Assembly: GCF_018687715.1 (NCBI RefSeq)
Contig: NC_056753.1
Span: 14,878,501 to 14,942,500 of the forward strand
Source of the DNA: Carya illinoinensis
Lineage: Eukaryota; Streptophyta; Magnoliopsida; Fagales; Juglandaceae
Direction: 5' to 3'
Length of the DNA: 64,000 bases
The notes beneath the pieces were generated by a model. It was not told where the DNA came from. It made no database searches and saw nothing but the letters and a program-made list of their open reading frames with translations. Position 1 is the stretch's first letter; each line of letters begins with the position of its first letter. Position numbers and translations under genes: made by a program. Positions 1-10,017 of this stretch are shown here, piece after piece.

Positions 1-109
1 GATTTCAAATGTGACGTGATTTCCAATGCCAATATGATGTGATTTCAAGGGCTCAATACTCATGGGATTAGGTTGAGGATTCCTTGTATCATTCCTGGCA
101 ACTCGTTGC

Positions 110-480
110 CACGTGTTTCATTCGGGTAGAGGGACTCCCTATGCTGATTGGGGTGGGACATTTCCATATGGTTCCACATAATAACCTGGGTAGAGAGAGT
201 CCCAGTTTCAATAAGGTGGATTGTTTTCAGTATCATTTTGGTGGAAGTTATTTCATGTGTTGACTGGGTAGAGAGATTCCCTGTGCCAAATGGGTGGAGT
301 GATTCCTTGTTATGGTTTTGGTGAATGTATTTCCCATATTGACCTGGTAGAGAGATTCCCTATGCCGAGTGGGCGGAATGATTCCCTATTCCGGTTTTGG
401 TGAATGTATTTCACATATTGGCCGAATAGAGAGACTCCTTGTGCCGAATGGGTGGAATGATTCCCCATACTTGGTGATAA
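110..480. repeat. Degenerate 79-bp tandem repeat (about 5 copies)
   Basis: The motif GAGAGATTCC and its variants recur at 129, 193, 271, 350 and 429. The last three spacings are 78, 79 and 79 bp, and the first is shortened to 64 bp. Each unit also carries a GATTCC half-motif and a TTTTGGTGAATGTATTTC segment. No coding potential is visible. It may be a minisatellite inside an LTR that begins left of the window. Confidence 0.7.
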
Positions 481-1746
481 GTGTGATGATTCTTGAATAT
501 GGTGTTTTGCTCAAAGGGTAATTCTTCACTTTTATTTACATGAAACTTGTGTTTTCATAGTCATTGTCATTGTCTCATATTGTTAGTGTAGTTATTTTTA
601 ACTTGTCAAGGTTTTGTTGAAATCTCACGCTAGTTCCACTAAGGTTTTGCCCTTCGGAATCATAGAGTTTAATGCAAATATAGCTCATAAGGGTTAGTTC
701 GAGGTAGAAGGTCCAACCCAGCCCAACTCGAGAAATAGCCATAGAGTCCTATCTCCATTAGTTTATTATCATTTGTAATTTTAAGGTGCTTTTTGTATAT
801 AGGCGACAAAAAATTTCTGTGTTTTATATTTTGATGGGGGCAACGAACAAATGTTGGTATATAACTACATATGGGATGAAGGAATATTGGCTTATGGATA
901 TTTCTTTTAATGAATAAGTGTTTGTACAATTCCTCTAGTGCTACTAGTATTAGTCTCCAACTAATATCCTTTACTTATTCTGCTACAATTTTGATACATA
1001 CGATTGCTCCACATACGAATACACGAGTTTCCCTATGCACGCAAGCAATGTACCCGTCAGGCTCACATCTCGGGCACCGTAGTTCCTCGACAAATCACAC
1101 TTAGGCATCAAGGGCGCCACAAGAGCGTTGGGTAATTTGGCCTTTTAATGGGTTTTAGGTCTAATTCATGGGCTTCAACCATGGGGTTTTAAGGCTTCTC
1201 CTTGGTCCTATTTTAAGCACTAACAAATGGGTCGGCCCACTTAATGGGTCCATATTATTGGGCTGCCTATAATTCATGGGCCAAATCTCTTAAAAATCCT
1301 AATAGGTCTATTTTAAATTTCAAAGTGAGCCCAACTCGTCTAATAAATATTTTTGAGTTTAAAATAAATTATTGGGAATAACAACAATTAAATAAGGGCT
1401 CATTTGTTCTGTAGAAATTAAATGGGCTTTAATCCAATTATTAAGCCCAATAAAATGCTTAATTCATCAAAATAAATTTTGGATTGTGGTCAATAAATCT
1501 CAATAGGGCTTTCCAAAAATACAAACCCATTAATATTATCCAAAACCGTCCACTACACCTTAACCGGCTTTCAATTGAAGTTTTGGGCCAATGGTCCTAA
1601 TTAAAATTCATAGCTTACCTCAATAAATAGTAGCCCATGAGCTTATCCAATATGGCCTATTAAACCTAATTTAATTATTCATTTTATGCAAGAAAAAATC
1701 ATGATGAAAGTATTTTTGAGTGCTATTCTTTTATGCATATGTTTTG
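481..1746. other. Unassigned AT-rich repeat-like DNA, no gene seen
   Basis: Open frames here are short and show no family resemblance. The text at 1140-1700 is rich in GGGCTT and CCCATT words, which suggests decayed LTR or leader sequence, but I cannot name a family. Confidence 0.4.
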
Positions 1747-1846
1747 TGTAACACCCCCAGATTCTACTTGGGTTCAGACGGACTCTGAAATTTCGAGATC
1801 AACACAAGGTTACCTGCCCCCGTTCATGACAATTAAAGATGCAATG
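1747..1846 (+). repeat. Left end of LTR-like family C element
   Basis: It starts TGTAACACCCCC and runs to CATGAC...GATGCAATG. The same start pattern (TGTGA/TAA..CCCC, then a CATGAC block, then GCACCT and a CAGCGGA block) recurs at 39987, 41446 and, more distantly, 50582 and 54316. The rest of this copy resumes at 16133, after an old CRM-like insertion. The joined repeat runs TGTAACACC...GTGTCACA, the inverted TG/CA ends expected of an LTR. No 5-bp duplication is seen outside it. Confidence 0.6.
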
Positions 1847-2000
1847 TGATGTGAACCCGTGGGATTGAAATCTCTTGAACCTACAATCAAATTGAAAACT
1901 TACCAAAAAAGCCAATAATCAAGTCAAGAGATCTAGACCAGTTGAATTCTTGTTTCAAGAACCTAGATTTAATGAGGAAAATCAAGTCAAGATTTTCTTA
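1847..2000 (-). repeat. Left LTR stub of old CRM-like element
   Basis: Starts TGATGTGAACCC. About 80 bp further on it shares TTTCAAGAACCTAGATT with the LTRs at 2967 and 9236. Divergence is high, and the right boundary near 2000 is approximate. Confidence 0.5.
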
Positions 2001-2966
2001 GATATAGAAACTTAGAAACTGGAAAAGGAAAAACAGTTTCTGTTTTGATAAAGTTTAAATCTTTTGTGGTTTAAACCTATTCCAATGGCTTTGATAATTT
2101 TATTGGAGGATCCTAAGTCTCTTATATACATGTTAGAATATTATTTTGAAGATATTTGATGTTAGACTCAAAGGTATGAATTTTTATGCAAGGAGATATT
2201 CGGATAGGCCAAAGTGTTGATGTTCTTGACTAAATTTATATTTTGGTTGTTTTTAACCATTTGATCTTGAAATTGAAGCTTAGATATGTTTTAGGACACC
2301 TTTTTAAACTATGTGATGTTTTGGCTTGAAGATCATATATTTATAAGTCATGGATCAAAAGGTTGATCAAAACAAGTTAGAAACAAAAATCTGTTTTTAG
2401 AACTTAGAAAGAAACTAAAAATTCCAAGTATTGTTTTAGTGATTTTGATAACTTTTATTGATGATTCAATACATGATTATTCTTAGGAATATGTTATGAA
2501 TATGTTAGAAGAAAGGTTTGAATTTTTGAAGTTCTTAGAGATACTTGGAAATAGATCAAATAATTTGTTTCAATGGTTTGCCTTTTTAGTTAAAAAGTTT
2601 GAATCATTTTTCTAAAAGTTTGGTAGTGATGATTAGCATATTTTTAGTGGGTGTTTTAAGTATGTTTTTAAACTTAAGATATGGAGATCTTTGTTGCAAA
2701 AATTTGGTTTGATAATGAGTTTTGAAATTTGAAAAATTGCAACAAAAGTAAAGGAAAAAGCCTATGCAAATTTCGGCCTCTATAGAATTTTTATAGTTGT
2801 ATTTAGTTTTAAATTTTTTTGATTTGATATTTGAGTTTAGGACAGAATTTATATGAGGTATGTAAATTATGGTATTTTTGGAGTTAGGATACAAAATCCT
2901 TAAATTAGGGATAAAATGGTCATTTTTCTACATGTAGAGGGTAAAATGATAATTTTGCTCTAAGTT
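2001..2966 (-). repeat. Inverted family C copy, left part
   Basis: From about 2800 to 2966 this is an inverted match to 17760-17900: a purine/T-rich block around AAATTAGGGATAAAATGGTCA here against its complement there. The copy resumes at 10018 after the young CRM-like insertion. The part from 2001 to 2800 is AT-rich without a clear match, and no gene is seen. Confidence 0.45.
2962..2966. repeat. Target site duplication AAGTT of the young CRM-like element
   Basis: The same AAGTT stands at 10018-10022, directly after the other LTR. This 5-bp duplication is typical of Ty3/gypsy integration and fixes the element borders. Confidence 0.85.
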
Positions 2967-3748
2967 TGATGTGAACCCCAATCGACTCGCTTTGAGACCC
3001 AACAACAATATTGGAAAAACAAACCCAAGAATGCCAAACTCAAGTCTATGGATGGAGAATTTAGACCCGTTGAGAACTCGTTTCAAGAACCTAGATTATA
3101 TCAAATCTAGACCCGTTGAAATCCCGTCTCAAGAACCCAAATTACAAGGAGGAACGCCACAAAGGTTGTGATTTACCTTTGATAAGTTCAAGAGTTCAAT
3201 TAAGAACAAGAGGAGAAAACTCACTCACAATTAAAATTCGAAATAAAATTATGTCCGCCTTGAAATGGCTGATTACATCCTTTAAATACCCTCCCCAAAA
3301 CATGATAAAACCCTAGACTAAAATTTGAGACCCTTTCTCTCAAAAAATGCCCTTTGTGAACAGTAGCCGCGTGTACTGTAGCATGAACAGTGTCATGCTA
3401 CAATACTTCTAAACCCTAGTTCAACTAAGTAAGACATATGTGGGTTAAGCATCCTCAAGCCCACTTATTCAAAACTAATAATAAAAATCCTTTAAACAAA
3501 TTGAAAGCCTTAATATCTAAAGGCCATATTTCTAAGTCAAGTCTTCCACAGCTTGGATCAAGTGGATCAAAGCTGGTTCTTCTTCTTTCAAGCCCATCTT
3601 GAGTGTTGGGCTCTTGCTAGCTTCTTTCCAAATGGTTTGTACTAATCCTTGCATTGCTTCCTTGATCTTTTTGGCTCTCGATCTTGTAATTGGCCCATCT
3701 GGAACTTGCAAAGGATCTTTAAGAGTAGGCCTGCCTTGGTTCCCATCA
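2967..3748 (-). repeat. 3' LTR of young CRM-like element
   Basis: 782 bp, TGATGTG...CCCATCA on the plus strand. Compared by eye with 9236-10017 it differs at about five single bases (around 3021, 3144, 3390, 3609 and 3626). It contains the last 72 codons of pol, including the stop, at 3532-3748. Confidence 0.93.
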
Positions 3749-6666
3749 TTCCCCCTCTCCTCAAAAGGATTCGACCTCGAATATTCACCTACGTCAAAAG
3801 GAGAAAGATCAGAAACATTGAAGGTAGCAGACACATTATACTCACCTGGGAGATCCACTTTATAGGCATTGTCATTAATTTTCTCAAGGATTTGGAAAGG
3901 TCCATCTCCTCGAGGATGCAACTTAGTCCTCCGATGAGCTGGGAATCTTTCTTTGCGCATGTGAACCCAAACCCAATCTCCAGGTTCAAAGATGACACGC
4001 CTTTGCCCTTTATTGGCTTGGGAAGCAACTCTTTCATTCTTTTGCGCAATTTGAAGCCATACCCTCTCATGGAGTGACTTCACCAACTCCGCCTTCTTTT
4101 GTCCATCCAAGTTACTCCTGCCATCAACTGGTAAAGGCATCAAATCTAAAGGGGTAAGCGGATTGAATCCATAAACAATTTCAAAAGGAGAATATGAAGT
4201 AGTAGTATGCATGGTCCTATTATATGCAAACTCTATGAATGGCAAACAATCCTCCCAAGTTTTTAAATTCTTATGAACAACAGTGCGTAAAAGCTGAGTT
4301 AAGGTCCTATTAACTACTTCAGTTTGACCATCAGTCTGCGGATGACAAGTAGTGGAAAATAAGAGCTTGGTACCCAATTTCCCCCACAACACCTTCCAAA
4401 AGTAGCTAAGGAATTTAACATCCCTATCAGAAACAATACTCCTGGGAACACCATGGAGTCGCACTATCTCCCTGAAAAACAAGTCAGCTATGTTTGTGGC
4501 ATCATCTGTTTTATGGCATGGAATGAAATGTGCCAGTTTACTAAATCTATCCACAACCACAAAAATAGAATCTCTACCCCTTTTGGTCCTAGGTAGCCCC
4601 AAAACAAAGTCCATAGATATGTCGACCCATGGTTCACTAGGAACGGGTAAGGGTGTATACAACCCATGTGGCAACACTTTAGATTTGGCCTTCCTACATG
4701 TAATGCACCTGCCACAAATGCGAGTGACATCTCTCTTCATCTTAGGCCAAAAGAAATGTTCATGCAAAATATCCAAAGTCTTCTTGACACCAAAGTGTCC
4801 CATTAATCCACCACCATGTGCCTCACGCACTAGTAATTCACGCATAGAATAACCTGGCACACAAAGTTTGTTTTCTTTAAACAAGTAACCCTCATGCTTG
4901 TAAAACTTACCAAATGCCACCTTATCACATGCCACGTACACATTAGAGAAGTCAGCGTCATCGGCATATAGGTCTTTCACATATTCAAACCCAAGCATCT
5001 TAGCACTCATAGAAGTAAGAAGTACATACCTTCGAGATAAAGCATCAGCAACAATGTTCTCCTTACCTTGCTTGTAACAGATGACATATGGAAATGTCTC
5101 AATGTATTCCATCCAACGAGCATGCCTTTTATTCAACTTACCTTGACCCTTGAGATGCTTTAATGATTCATGATCGGTGTGGATCACAAATTCCCTAGGC
5201 CATAGGTAGTGCTGCCAAGTCTCCAATGCACGAACAAGAGCATAAAGCTCTTTGTCATAAGTAGGGTACTTGAGTGAGGCCCCACTTAACTTTTCACTGA
5301 AGAAAGCTATGGGCCGCCTATCCTGCATCAAAACAGCTCCAATCCCTATACCTGAGGCATCACATTCAATCTCAAAAGCTTTGTTAAAATCAGGTAATGC
5401 TAGCACAGGTGCAGAGCACAACCTTTCTTTAATGGTGGCAAAAGCATTCTCTTGACTACCCCCCCAATGAAACCCAATATTCTTTTTAATGACTTCAGTG
5501 AGTGGTGCAGCAATGGTGCTAAAATCTTTAACAAAACGCCGATAAAAACTAGCTAAACCATGAAAGCTTCTTACCTCAGTGATACTCTTTGGCGTTGGCC
5601 ACTCCTTGATGGCCTTGACTTTCTCTTCATCCACCTCAATACCCTTTGTACTAACAACATATCCAAGAAAAACAACTCTTTCCATGCAAAAGGTACATTT
5701 CTTGAAATTAGCATACAACTTTTCACATCTCAACACATCAAACACATATCTCAAATGCTCAATATGCTCATTTAAGTCCTTGCTGTACACTAGGATATCA
5801 TCAAAATACACAACCACAAACTTGCCAATGAATGCACGTAGGACATGGTTCATCAATCTCATGAAAGTACTGGGCGCATTTGTAAGTCCAAATGGCATAA
5901 CCAACCATTCATAAAGGTCATACTTAGTCTTAAAAGCAGTTTTCCATTCATCACCCTCTTTCATTCTAATTTGATGGTACCCACTTTTAAGATCAATTTT
6001 ACTAAAAATACAAGAGCCATGCAATTCATCAAGCATATCATCTAATCTAGGAATGGGATGCCGATACTTTACCGTAATATTGTTGACCGCCCTGCAATCA
6101 ACACACATTCTCCACGTCCCATCCTTCTTTGGCACTAATAGCACGGGTACTGCACATGGGCTCATGCTCTCCCTCACGTACCCTTTGCTCATCAAGTCCT
6201 CAACTTGCCTTTGAAGTTCCTTTGTCTCCTCTGGATTACTCCTATAGGCTGGTCGGTTTGGAATAGCAGCTCCAGGTACAAAATCAATCTGATGCTCAAT
6301 GCCTCTAATGGGTGGCAACTCATTAGGCATCTCCTCTGGGAATACATCATCAAACTCCTGCAACAAGGAAATAGCCAAACTAGGAAGAGACTGGTGAGTG
6401 TCATCAAGAGTAAGATAAGACTCTTTATAGACAAGAAAAATCATAGGGCGATCTACGAAGAAAGCCCTCTTAACCTCACTCTCTCTGGCATAGAAACTCA
6501 CTTTTGTCTTTCCTTTTCTCTCGGCAGACTCTCTTTCTTTTTTCTCTCGTGGCTCTACTCTTTTTTCTCTACTCTCAGCCACATCTCTACTTTCTTTTTC
6601 ACTCTTTTTGTTGTGCTCATTTTCACTATCACTCTTTATTTTCTGCTCAATCTCTTTTTCACTCAT
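3532..6666 (-). CDS. Ty3/gypsy Pol: reverse transcriptase, RNase H, integrase
   Basis: A 1,044-residue open frame. Residues 1-60 are a very charged Ser/Glu/Lys linker. RT follows at about 110-400, with [13 protein letters not shown] and the catalytic YFDD at 287-290. RNase H spans about 430-545, with Asp436, Glu473, Asp498 and Asp541. Integrase has a zinc finger (His617, His624, Cys654, Cys657) and a D,D-35-E triad at Asp686, Asp747 and Glu783, then a GPF-type module near 920-955. No canonical chromodomain is obvious. The tail includes [10 protein letters not shown], and its last 72 codons lie inside the LTR. It copies element RNA to DNA and integrates it. The first Met at 6666 may not be the real start: the frame stays open back to the TAG at 6733-6735, so Pol is probably made from a Gag-Pol precursor. 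All catalytic residues I can identify are present. Confidence 0.93.
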   Translation of the reverse strand: MSEKEIEQKIKSDSENEHNKKSEKESRDVAESREKRVEPREKKERESAERKGKTKVSFYARESEVKRAFFVDRPMIFLVYKESYLTLDDTHQSLPSLAISLLQEFDDVFPEEMPNELPPIRGIEHQIDFVPGAAIPNRPAYRSNPEETKELQRQVEDLMSKGYVRESMSPCAVPVLLVPKKDGTWRMCVDCRAVNNITVKYRHPIPRLDDMLDELHGSCIFSKIDLKSGYHQIRMKEGDEWKTAFKTKYDLYEWLVMPFGLTNAPSTFMRLMNHVLRAFIGKFVVVYFDDILVYSKDLNEHIEHLRYVFDVLRCEKLYANFKKCTFCMERVVFLGYVVSTKGIEVDEEKVKAIKEWPTPKSITEVRSFHGLASFYRRFVKDFSTIAAPLTEVIKKNIGFHWGGSQENAFATIKERLCSAPVLALPDFNKAFEIECDASGIGIGAVLMQDRRPIAFFSEKLSGASLKYPTYDKELYALVRALETWQHYLWPREFVIHTDHESLKHLKGQGKLNKRHARWMEYIETFPYVICYKQGKENIVADALSRRYVLLTSMSAKMLGFEYVKDLYADDADFSNVYVACDKVAFGKFYKHEGYLFKENKLCVPGYSMRELLVREAHGGGLMGHFGVKKTLDILHEHFFWPKMKRDVTRICGRCITCRKAKSKVLPHGLYTPLPVPSEPWVDISMDFVLGLPRTKRGRDSIFVVVDRFSKLAHFIPCHKTDDATNIADLFFREIVRLHGVPRSIVSDRDVKFLSYFWKVLWGKLGTKLLFSTTCHPQTDGQTEVVNRTLTQLLRTVVHKNLKTWEDCLPFIEFAYNRTMHTTTSYSPFEIVYGFNPLTPLDLMPLPVDGRSNLDGQKKAELVKSLHERVWLQIAQKNERVASQANKGQRRVIFEPGDWVWVHMRKERFPAHRRTKLHPRGDGPFQILEKINDNAYKVDLPGEYNVSATFNVSDLSPFDVGEYSRSNPFEERGNDGNQGRPTLKDPLQVPDGPITRSRAKKIKEAMQGLVQTIWKEASKSPTLKMGLKEEEPALIHLIQAVEDLT
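3749..3762 (-). other. Polypurine tract (plus-strand primer)
   Basis: On the minus strand it reads GAGGAGAGGGGGAA, directly before the 3' LTR start TGATGGG. It would prime plus-strand DNA synthesis. It lies inside the pol reading frame and is translated as Glu-Glu-Arg-Gly. Confidence 0.88.
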
Positions 6667-6671
6667 TCTTT

Positions 6672-6731
6672 TTTGATCACTCTCATTTTCACTCTTTCTT
6701 TTTTGATCACTCGCATTTTCACTCTTTCTTT
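6672..6731 (-). repeat. Two 30-nt tandem repeats in the Gag-Pol linker
   Basis: Just downstream of the TAG, the minus strand encodes [10 protein letters not shown] then [10 protein letters not shown], followed by the related KRMSEKE. The unit is 30 nt, so repeat-number changes keep the frame. It lengthens the charged linker between protease and RT. Confidence 0.75.
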
Positions 6732-6732
6732 T

Positions 6733-6735
6733 CTA
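6733..6735 (-). other. In-frame TAG between Gag-protease and Pol
   Basis: The two long frames are in the same phase (both starts divisible by 3), and only this TAG interrupts them. The context on the minus strand is GTTGCTTAGAAAAGA. It could be a programmed readthrough stop or one inactivating mutation (AAG or CAG to TAG). Confidence 0.85.
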
Positions 6736-8409
6736 AGCAACTTCACTTTTCAGTTTCAATTGGTCTTCATAGACCTGGCTTGGAGTTAAAGGAGCAAGCT
6801 TGATTGTTTTACCCTCCTTTACAAAGCTGTACATGTTTTTGAACCCATCATGTGTCACCCTCCTATCATATTGCCACGGCCTCCCCAACAAAATATGGCC
6901 AGCATGCATAGGCACAACATCACAAAGCACCCCATCCTGATACCTTCCAATTGAAAAAGAAACTAACACTTGTCTATCCACCCTAACTTCCCCACAATCA
7001 TTCAACCACTGCAATTTGTATGGTCTAGAGTGTTTTAAGGTTGGTAAATTCAATTTCTCAACCAAAGTAGTGCTAGCCACATTAGTACAACTCCCTCCAT
7101 CAATAATCATACTACATACTTTGCTGTTGACGTGACATCTAGTATGGAAAATGTTCTCTCTCTGTTGCTCGGCATCATCCACCTTAATGTGTGTGTTGAG
7201 AGCACGCCTAGCAACAAGAGACTCACTCACAACATATATCATTCCTTCGTCATCACTAGCATCAACCAACTCGGGCACTCCATCATAATCATCCTCACTC
7301 TCAGTCATCACCTCCCCATTGTCACGCATAATCATCACTCGCCTATTTGGACATTCAGAAGCAATGTGCCCTGAACCCAAACACTTAAAACATTTAATAT
7401 CTCTATTCCTTGAAGGTTGAGATTCTACCTTGGTTTTGCTGCTAGGTCCCTCATCTTTGCCCTTAGGTGGTTCGATCTTTCTCTTTGCTTCAGCAGGATC
7501 ATTCCTATCCCACTTTGATTTCCAAGTAGTGCTAGGAACCGAAGTGTACGTTGCTGTCCCTTTTCTCTTTAATTGCCTCTCCACCTTCATAGCCATGTGC
7601 ACCATGTCCTCTATCTCCACATAATGTTGTAATTCAACCACATTGGCTATATCTCTATTCAAATCACTCAAAAATCTAGCCATGGTGGCCTCCCGGTCTT
7701 CCTCTACATTAGCCCGAATCATGGCCACCTCCATCTCCTTATGGTAATCCTCCACACTCCTAGACCCCTGTGTAAGATTTTGGAGCTTTTGATAAAGGTC
7801 CCTATAGTAGTGACTAGGTACAAATCTCCGCCTCATGAGAGCTTTCAACTCTCCCCATGTCTCTATAGGCCTCTCATGATTCCTCCTCCTAGTGGTCACT
7901 AATTGATCCCACCAAATAATAGCATAATCAGTGAATTCAATTACTGCCAACTTTACTTTCTTCTCCTCAGAGTAATTATGACAATCAAATACCAAATCTA
8001 TTTTTTTCTCCCACTCTAGATAAACCTCTGGGTCAGTTCTACCTTGGAAAGATGGTATTGTCATTTTGATGCTCCCCAAGTCTCTATCGACACCATCCCG
8101 ACCCCCTAGGTTCCCCTCAAATCCTCTTTCACGCCTAACTCCTCTATGTCTACCCAACCCAATTTCAGATGTTAGGTCTTCCTCATCCTCATCATCTCCT
8201 TCATTCTCATATGCATTTTCAACCCTAGGCTCACGTCGCCTCCGATTTCTCCCACCTTGCAAATTTCTAATCTCTGCTTGTTGTTGATTCATCCTATCCT
8301 CCATTTGTCCCAATAGCATGTTCATCCGCTCAAACTGTTGTTGCATGGCTTGCAACACAAATGAGTTATCTGCTATCCCCTTGGGTGATGAGCCACTGCG
8401 GTGAGACAT
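6733..8409 (-). CDS. Ty3/gypsy Gag and aspartic protease
   Basis: The open frame begins at 8424, but the Met at 8409 ([11 protein letters not shown]) is the likelier start, giving about 558 residues. Counted from 8424: a coiled-coil-like Gln-rich stretch at 25-57, an acidic/Arg region at 60-110, the retrotransposon Gag domain at about 135-265, a CCHC zinc knuckle (Cys345, Cys348, His353, Cys358) that binds element RNA, and a protease at about 435-530. The protease active site reads IIDGGSCTN (Asp442-Gly443-Gly444) instead of the usual D-T/S-G, a variant I recall from other plant Ty3 elements. ILLGRPW near 511 matches the second protease motif. It packages RNA and processes the polyprotein. 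It ends at the TAG at 6733-6735. Confidence 0.92.
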   Translation of the reverse strand: MSHRSGSSPKGIADNSFVLQAMQQQFERMNMLLGQMEDRMNQQQAEIRNLQGGRNRRRREPRVENAYENEGDDEDEEDLTSEIGLGRHRGVRRERGFEGNLGGRDGVDRDLGSIKMTIPSFQGRTDPEVYLEWEKKIDLVFDCHNYSEEKKVKLAVIEFTDYAIIWWDQLVTTRRRNHERPIETWGELKALMRRRFVPSHYYRDLYQKLQNLTQGSRSVEDYHKEMEVAMIRANVEEDREATMARFLSDLNRDIANVVELQHYVEIEDMVHMAMKVERQLKRKGTATYTSVPSTTWKSKWDRNDPAEAKRKIEPPKGKDEGPSSKTKVESQPSRNRDIKCFKCLGSGHIASECPNRRVMIMRDNGEVMTESEDDYDGVPELVDASDDEGMIYVVSESLVARRALNTHIKVDDAEQQRENIFHTRCHVNSKVCSMIIDGGSCTNVASTTLVEKLNLPTLKHSRPYKLQWLNDCGEVRVDRQVLVSFSIGRYQDGVLCDVVPMHAGHILLGRPWQYDRRVTHDGFKNMYSFVKEGKTIKLAPLTPSQVYEDQLKLKSEVA

Positions 8410-8818
8410 TGTAATGTGCAGCAAAAAGAAAATGTTAGCAGAAAAAAAAAGGACCTCACACGCTCCCTTACGTGTTTACACTCAAATGATGGCACTCCAC
8501 TCGTGTTTCACTCTGAATTGGTTTTTTTTTTTCGATAATAATCTCACACTCTCTTGCCTTTTACCTCTAGTTTTCCCACTCAAGTTCTTTCAGAACTAAT
8601 TGAACTCAATCAAGACAAAGAAACCTTGTTTAATCCCAACTAGCAATTAGATCCAAGAAACAAGAACAAGAGAAACACGGAAGGAAAGAAACGACACGAG
8701 AATCACGGAAATTATACGAATGGAAGAGTGACTGTAACACAAGATACCAACTATAATGAAGGATGCACAACCCCTATGATGAAAGGCTCAAGAAAAAAAA
8801 TTTTGGATTTTTCTACAC

Positions 8819-8961
8819 CTTTTTTTTTTTTTTTGGACGATTTTTTTTTCTTTTCCTTTCTTTTCTTTTCTTTTCTTTTCTTTTCTTTTCCTTTCCTTTC
8901 TTTTCTTTTCTTTTCTTTTCCTTTCCTTTCCTTTCTTTTCTTTTCTTTTCTTTTCTTTTCT
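8819..8961 (-). repeat. Long polypyrimidine/polypurine (CTTTT)n tract in the leader
   Basis: About 140 bp of almost pure pyrimidine on the plus strand (CTTTT and CCTTT units plus T runs). In the element RNA this is an A/G tract between the primer site and gag. The long open frames read through it are low-complexity artefacts. A second T run lies at 9127-9143. Confidence 0.85.
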
Positions 8962-9217
8962 CAACAATTCATCCACAAACAGAAATATTCAATTGGGATA
9001 ATCAAACAATTGAATTCAAACATATAAAAAATGACAAGGAAATAGAAGGGAATCAATGAAACCCTACAAATTTCAACCCTAGATGGTGCAAATTTGGCAG
9101 CCTAAGGAAAAACGAATTTCTGCACCTTTTTTTTTTTTTTTTTGGAACCTTAGAACATTGAAGCCCTAGAATTTACGATGCAATAAATAAAAGATAGAAT
9201 CAGACCTGATTGGAAAC

Positions 9218-9235
9218 CTTGCTCTGAATACCAAA
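9218..9235 (-). other. Primer-binding site (initiator tRNA-Met type)
   Basis: Immediately inside the 5' LTR the minus strand reads TTTGGTATTCAGAGCAAGG. This matches the usual plant tRNA-Met primer site TGGTATCAGAGC with one extra T. The extra base could weaken priming. Confidence 0.8.
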
Positions 9236-10017
9236 TGATGTGAACCCCAATCGACTCGCTTTGAGACCCAACAACAATATTGGAAAAACAAACCCAAGAA
9301 CGCCAAACTCAAGTCTATGGATGGAGAATTTAGACCCGTTGAGAACTCGTTTCAAGAACCTAGATTATATCAAATCTAGACCCGTTGAAATCCCGTCTCA
9401 AGAACCCAAATTACGAGGAGGAACGCCACAAAGGTTGTGATTTACCTTTGATAAGTTCAAGAGTTCAATTAAGAACAAGAGGAGAAAACTCACTCACAAT
9501 TAAAATTCGAAATAAAATTATGTCCGCCTTGAAATGGCTGATTACATCCTTTAAATACCCTCCCCAAAACATGATAAAACCCTAGACTAAAATTTGAGAC
9601 CCTTTCTCTCAAAAAATGCCCTTTGTGAACAGTAGCCGCGTGTACTGTAGCGTGAACAGTGTCATGCTACAATACTTCTAAACCCTAGTTCAACTAAGTA
9701 AGACATATGTGGGTTAAGCATCCTCAAGCCCACTTATTCAAAACTAATAATAAAAATCCTTTAAACAAATTGAAAGCCTTAATATCTAAAGGCCATATTT
9801 CTAAGTCAAGTCTTCCACAGCTTGGATCAAGTGGATCAAAGCTGGTTCTTCTTCTTTCAAGCCCATCTTGAGTGTTGAGCTCTTGCTAGCTTCTTCCCAA
9901 ATGGTTTGTACTAATCCTTGCATTGCTTCCTTGATCTTTTTGGCTCTCGATCTTGTAATTGGCCCATCTGGAACTTGCAAAGGATCTTTAAGAGTAGGCC
10001 TGCCTTGGTTCCCATCA
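9236..10017 (-). repeat. 5' LTR of young CRM-like element
   Basis: 782 bp, the partner of 2967-3748 and about 99.4 percent identical by eye. It ends at 10017 with CCCATCA, followed by the AAGTT duplication. The terminal 217 bp carry a copy of the pol tail sequence. Confidence 0.93.
9548..9557 (-). promoter_or_regulatory. Putative TATA box of the 5' LTR promoter
   Basis: The minus strand reads GGGTATTTAAAGGATG. The TATTTAAA core lies mid-LTR and would start element transcription towards gag. The same sequence is in the 3' LTR near 3280-3289. Confidence 0.55.

Larger units (their letters stand above)
2967..10017 (-). mobile_element. Young near-intact CRM-like Ty3/gypsy retrotransposon
   Basis: A 7,051-bp element read right to left. 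Its two 782-bp LTRs (2967-3748 and 9236-10017) begin and end with inverted TGATG/CATCA. AAGTT flanks both sides (2962-2966 and 10018-10022). In element order it has the LTR promoter, a primer site (9218-9235), a leader with a long purine tract, Gag-protease, a TAG, RT-RNaseH-integrase, the polypurine tract (3749-3762) and the second LTR. The LTRs differ at about 5 sites (0.6 percent), so the insertion is recent. The integrase sequence and a Pol frame running into the 3' LTR without an obvious chromodomain fit the CRM (centromeric) clade of chromoviruses. The clade call is from recalled family traits, not a search. Confidence 0.93.

Noticed and set aside
8728..9059. Phe/Ser-rich and Lys/Glu-rich frames
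   Set aside because: Pure translation of the (CTTTT)n tract in the retrotransposon leader.
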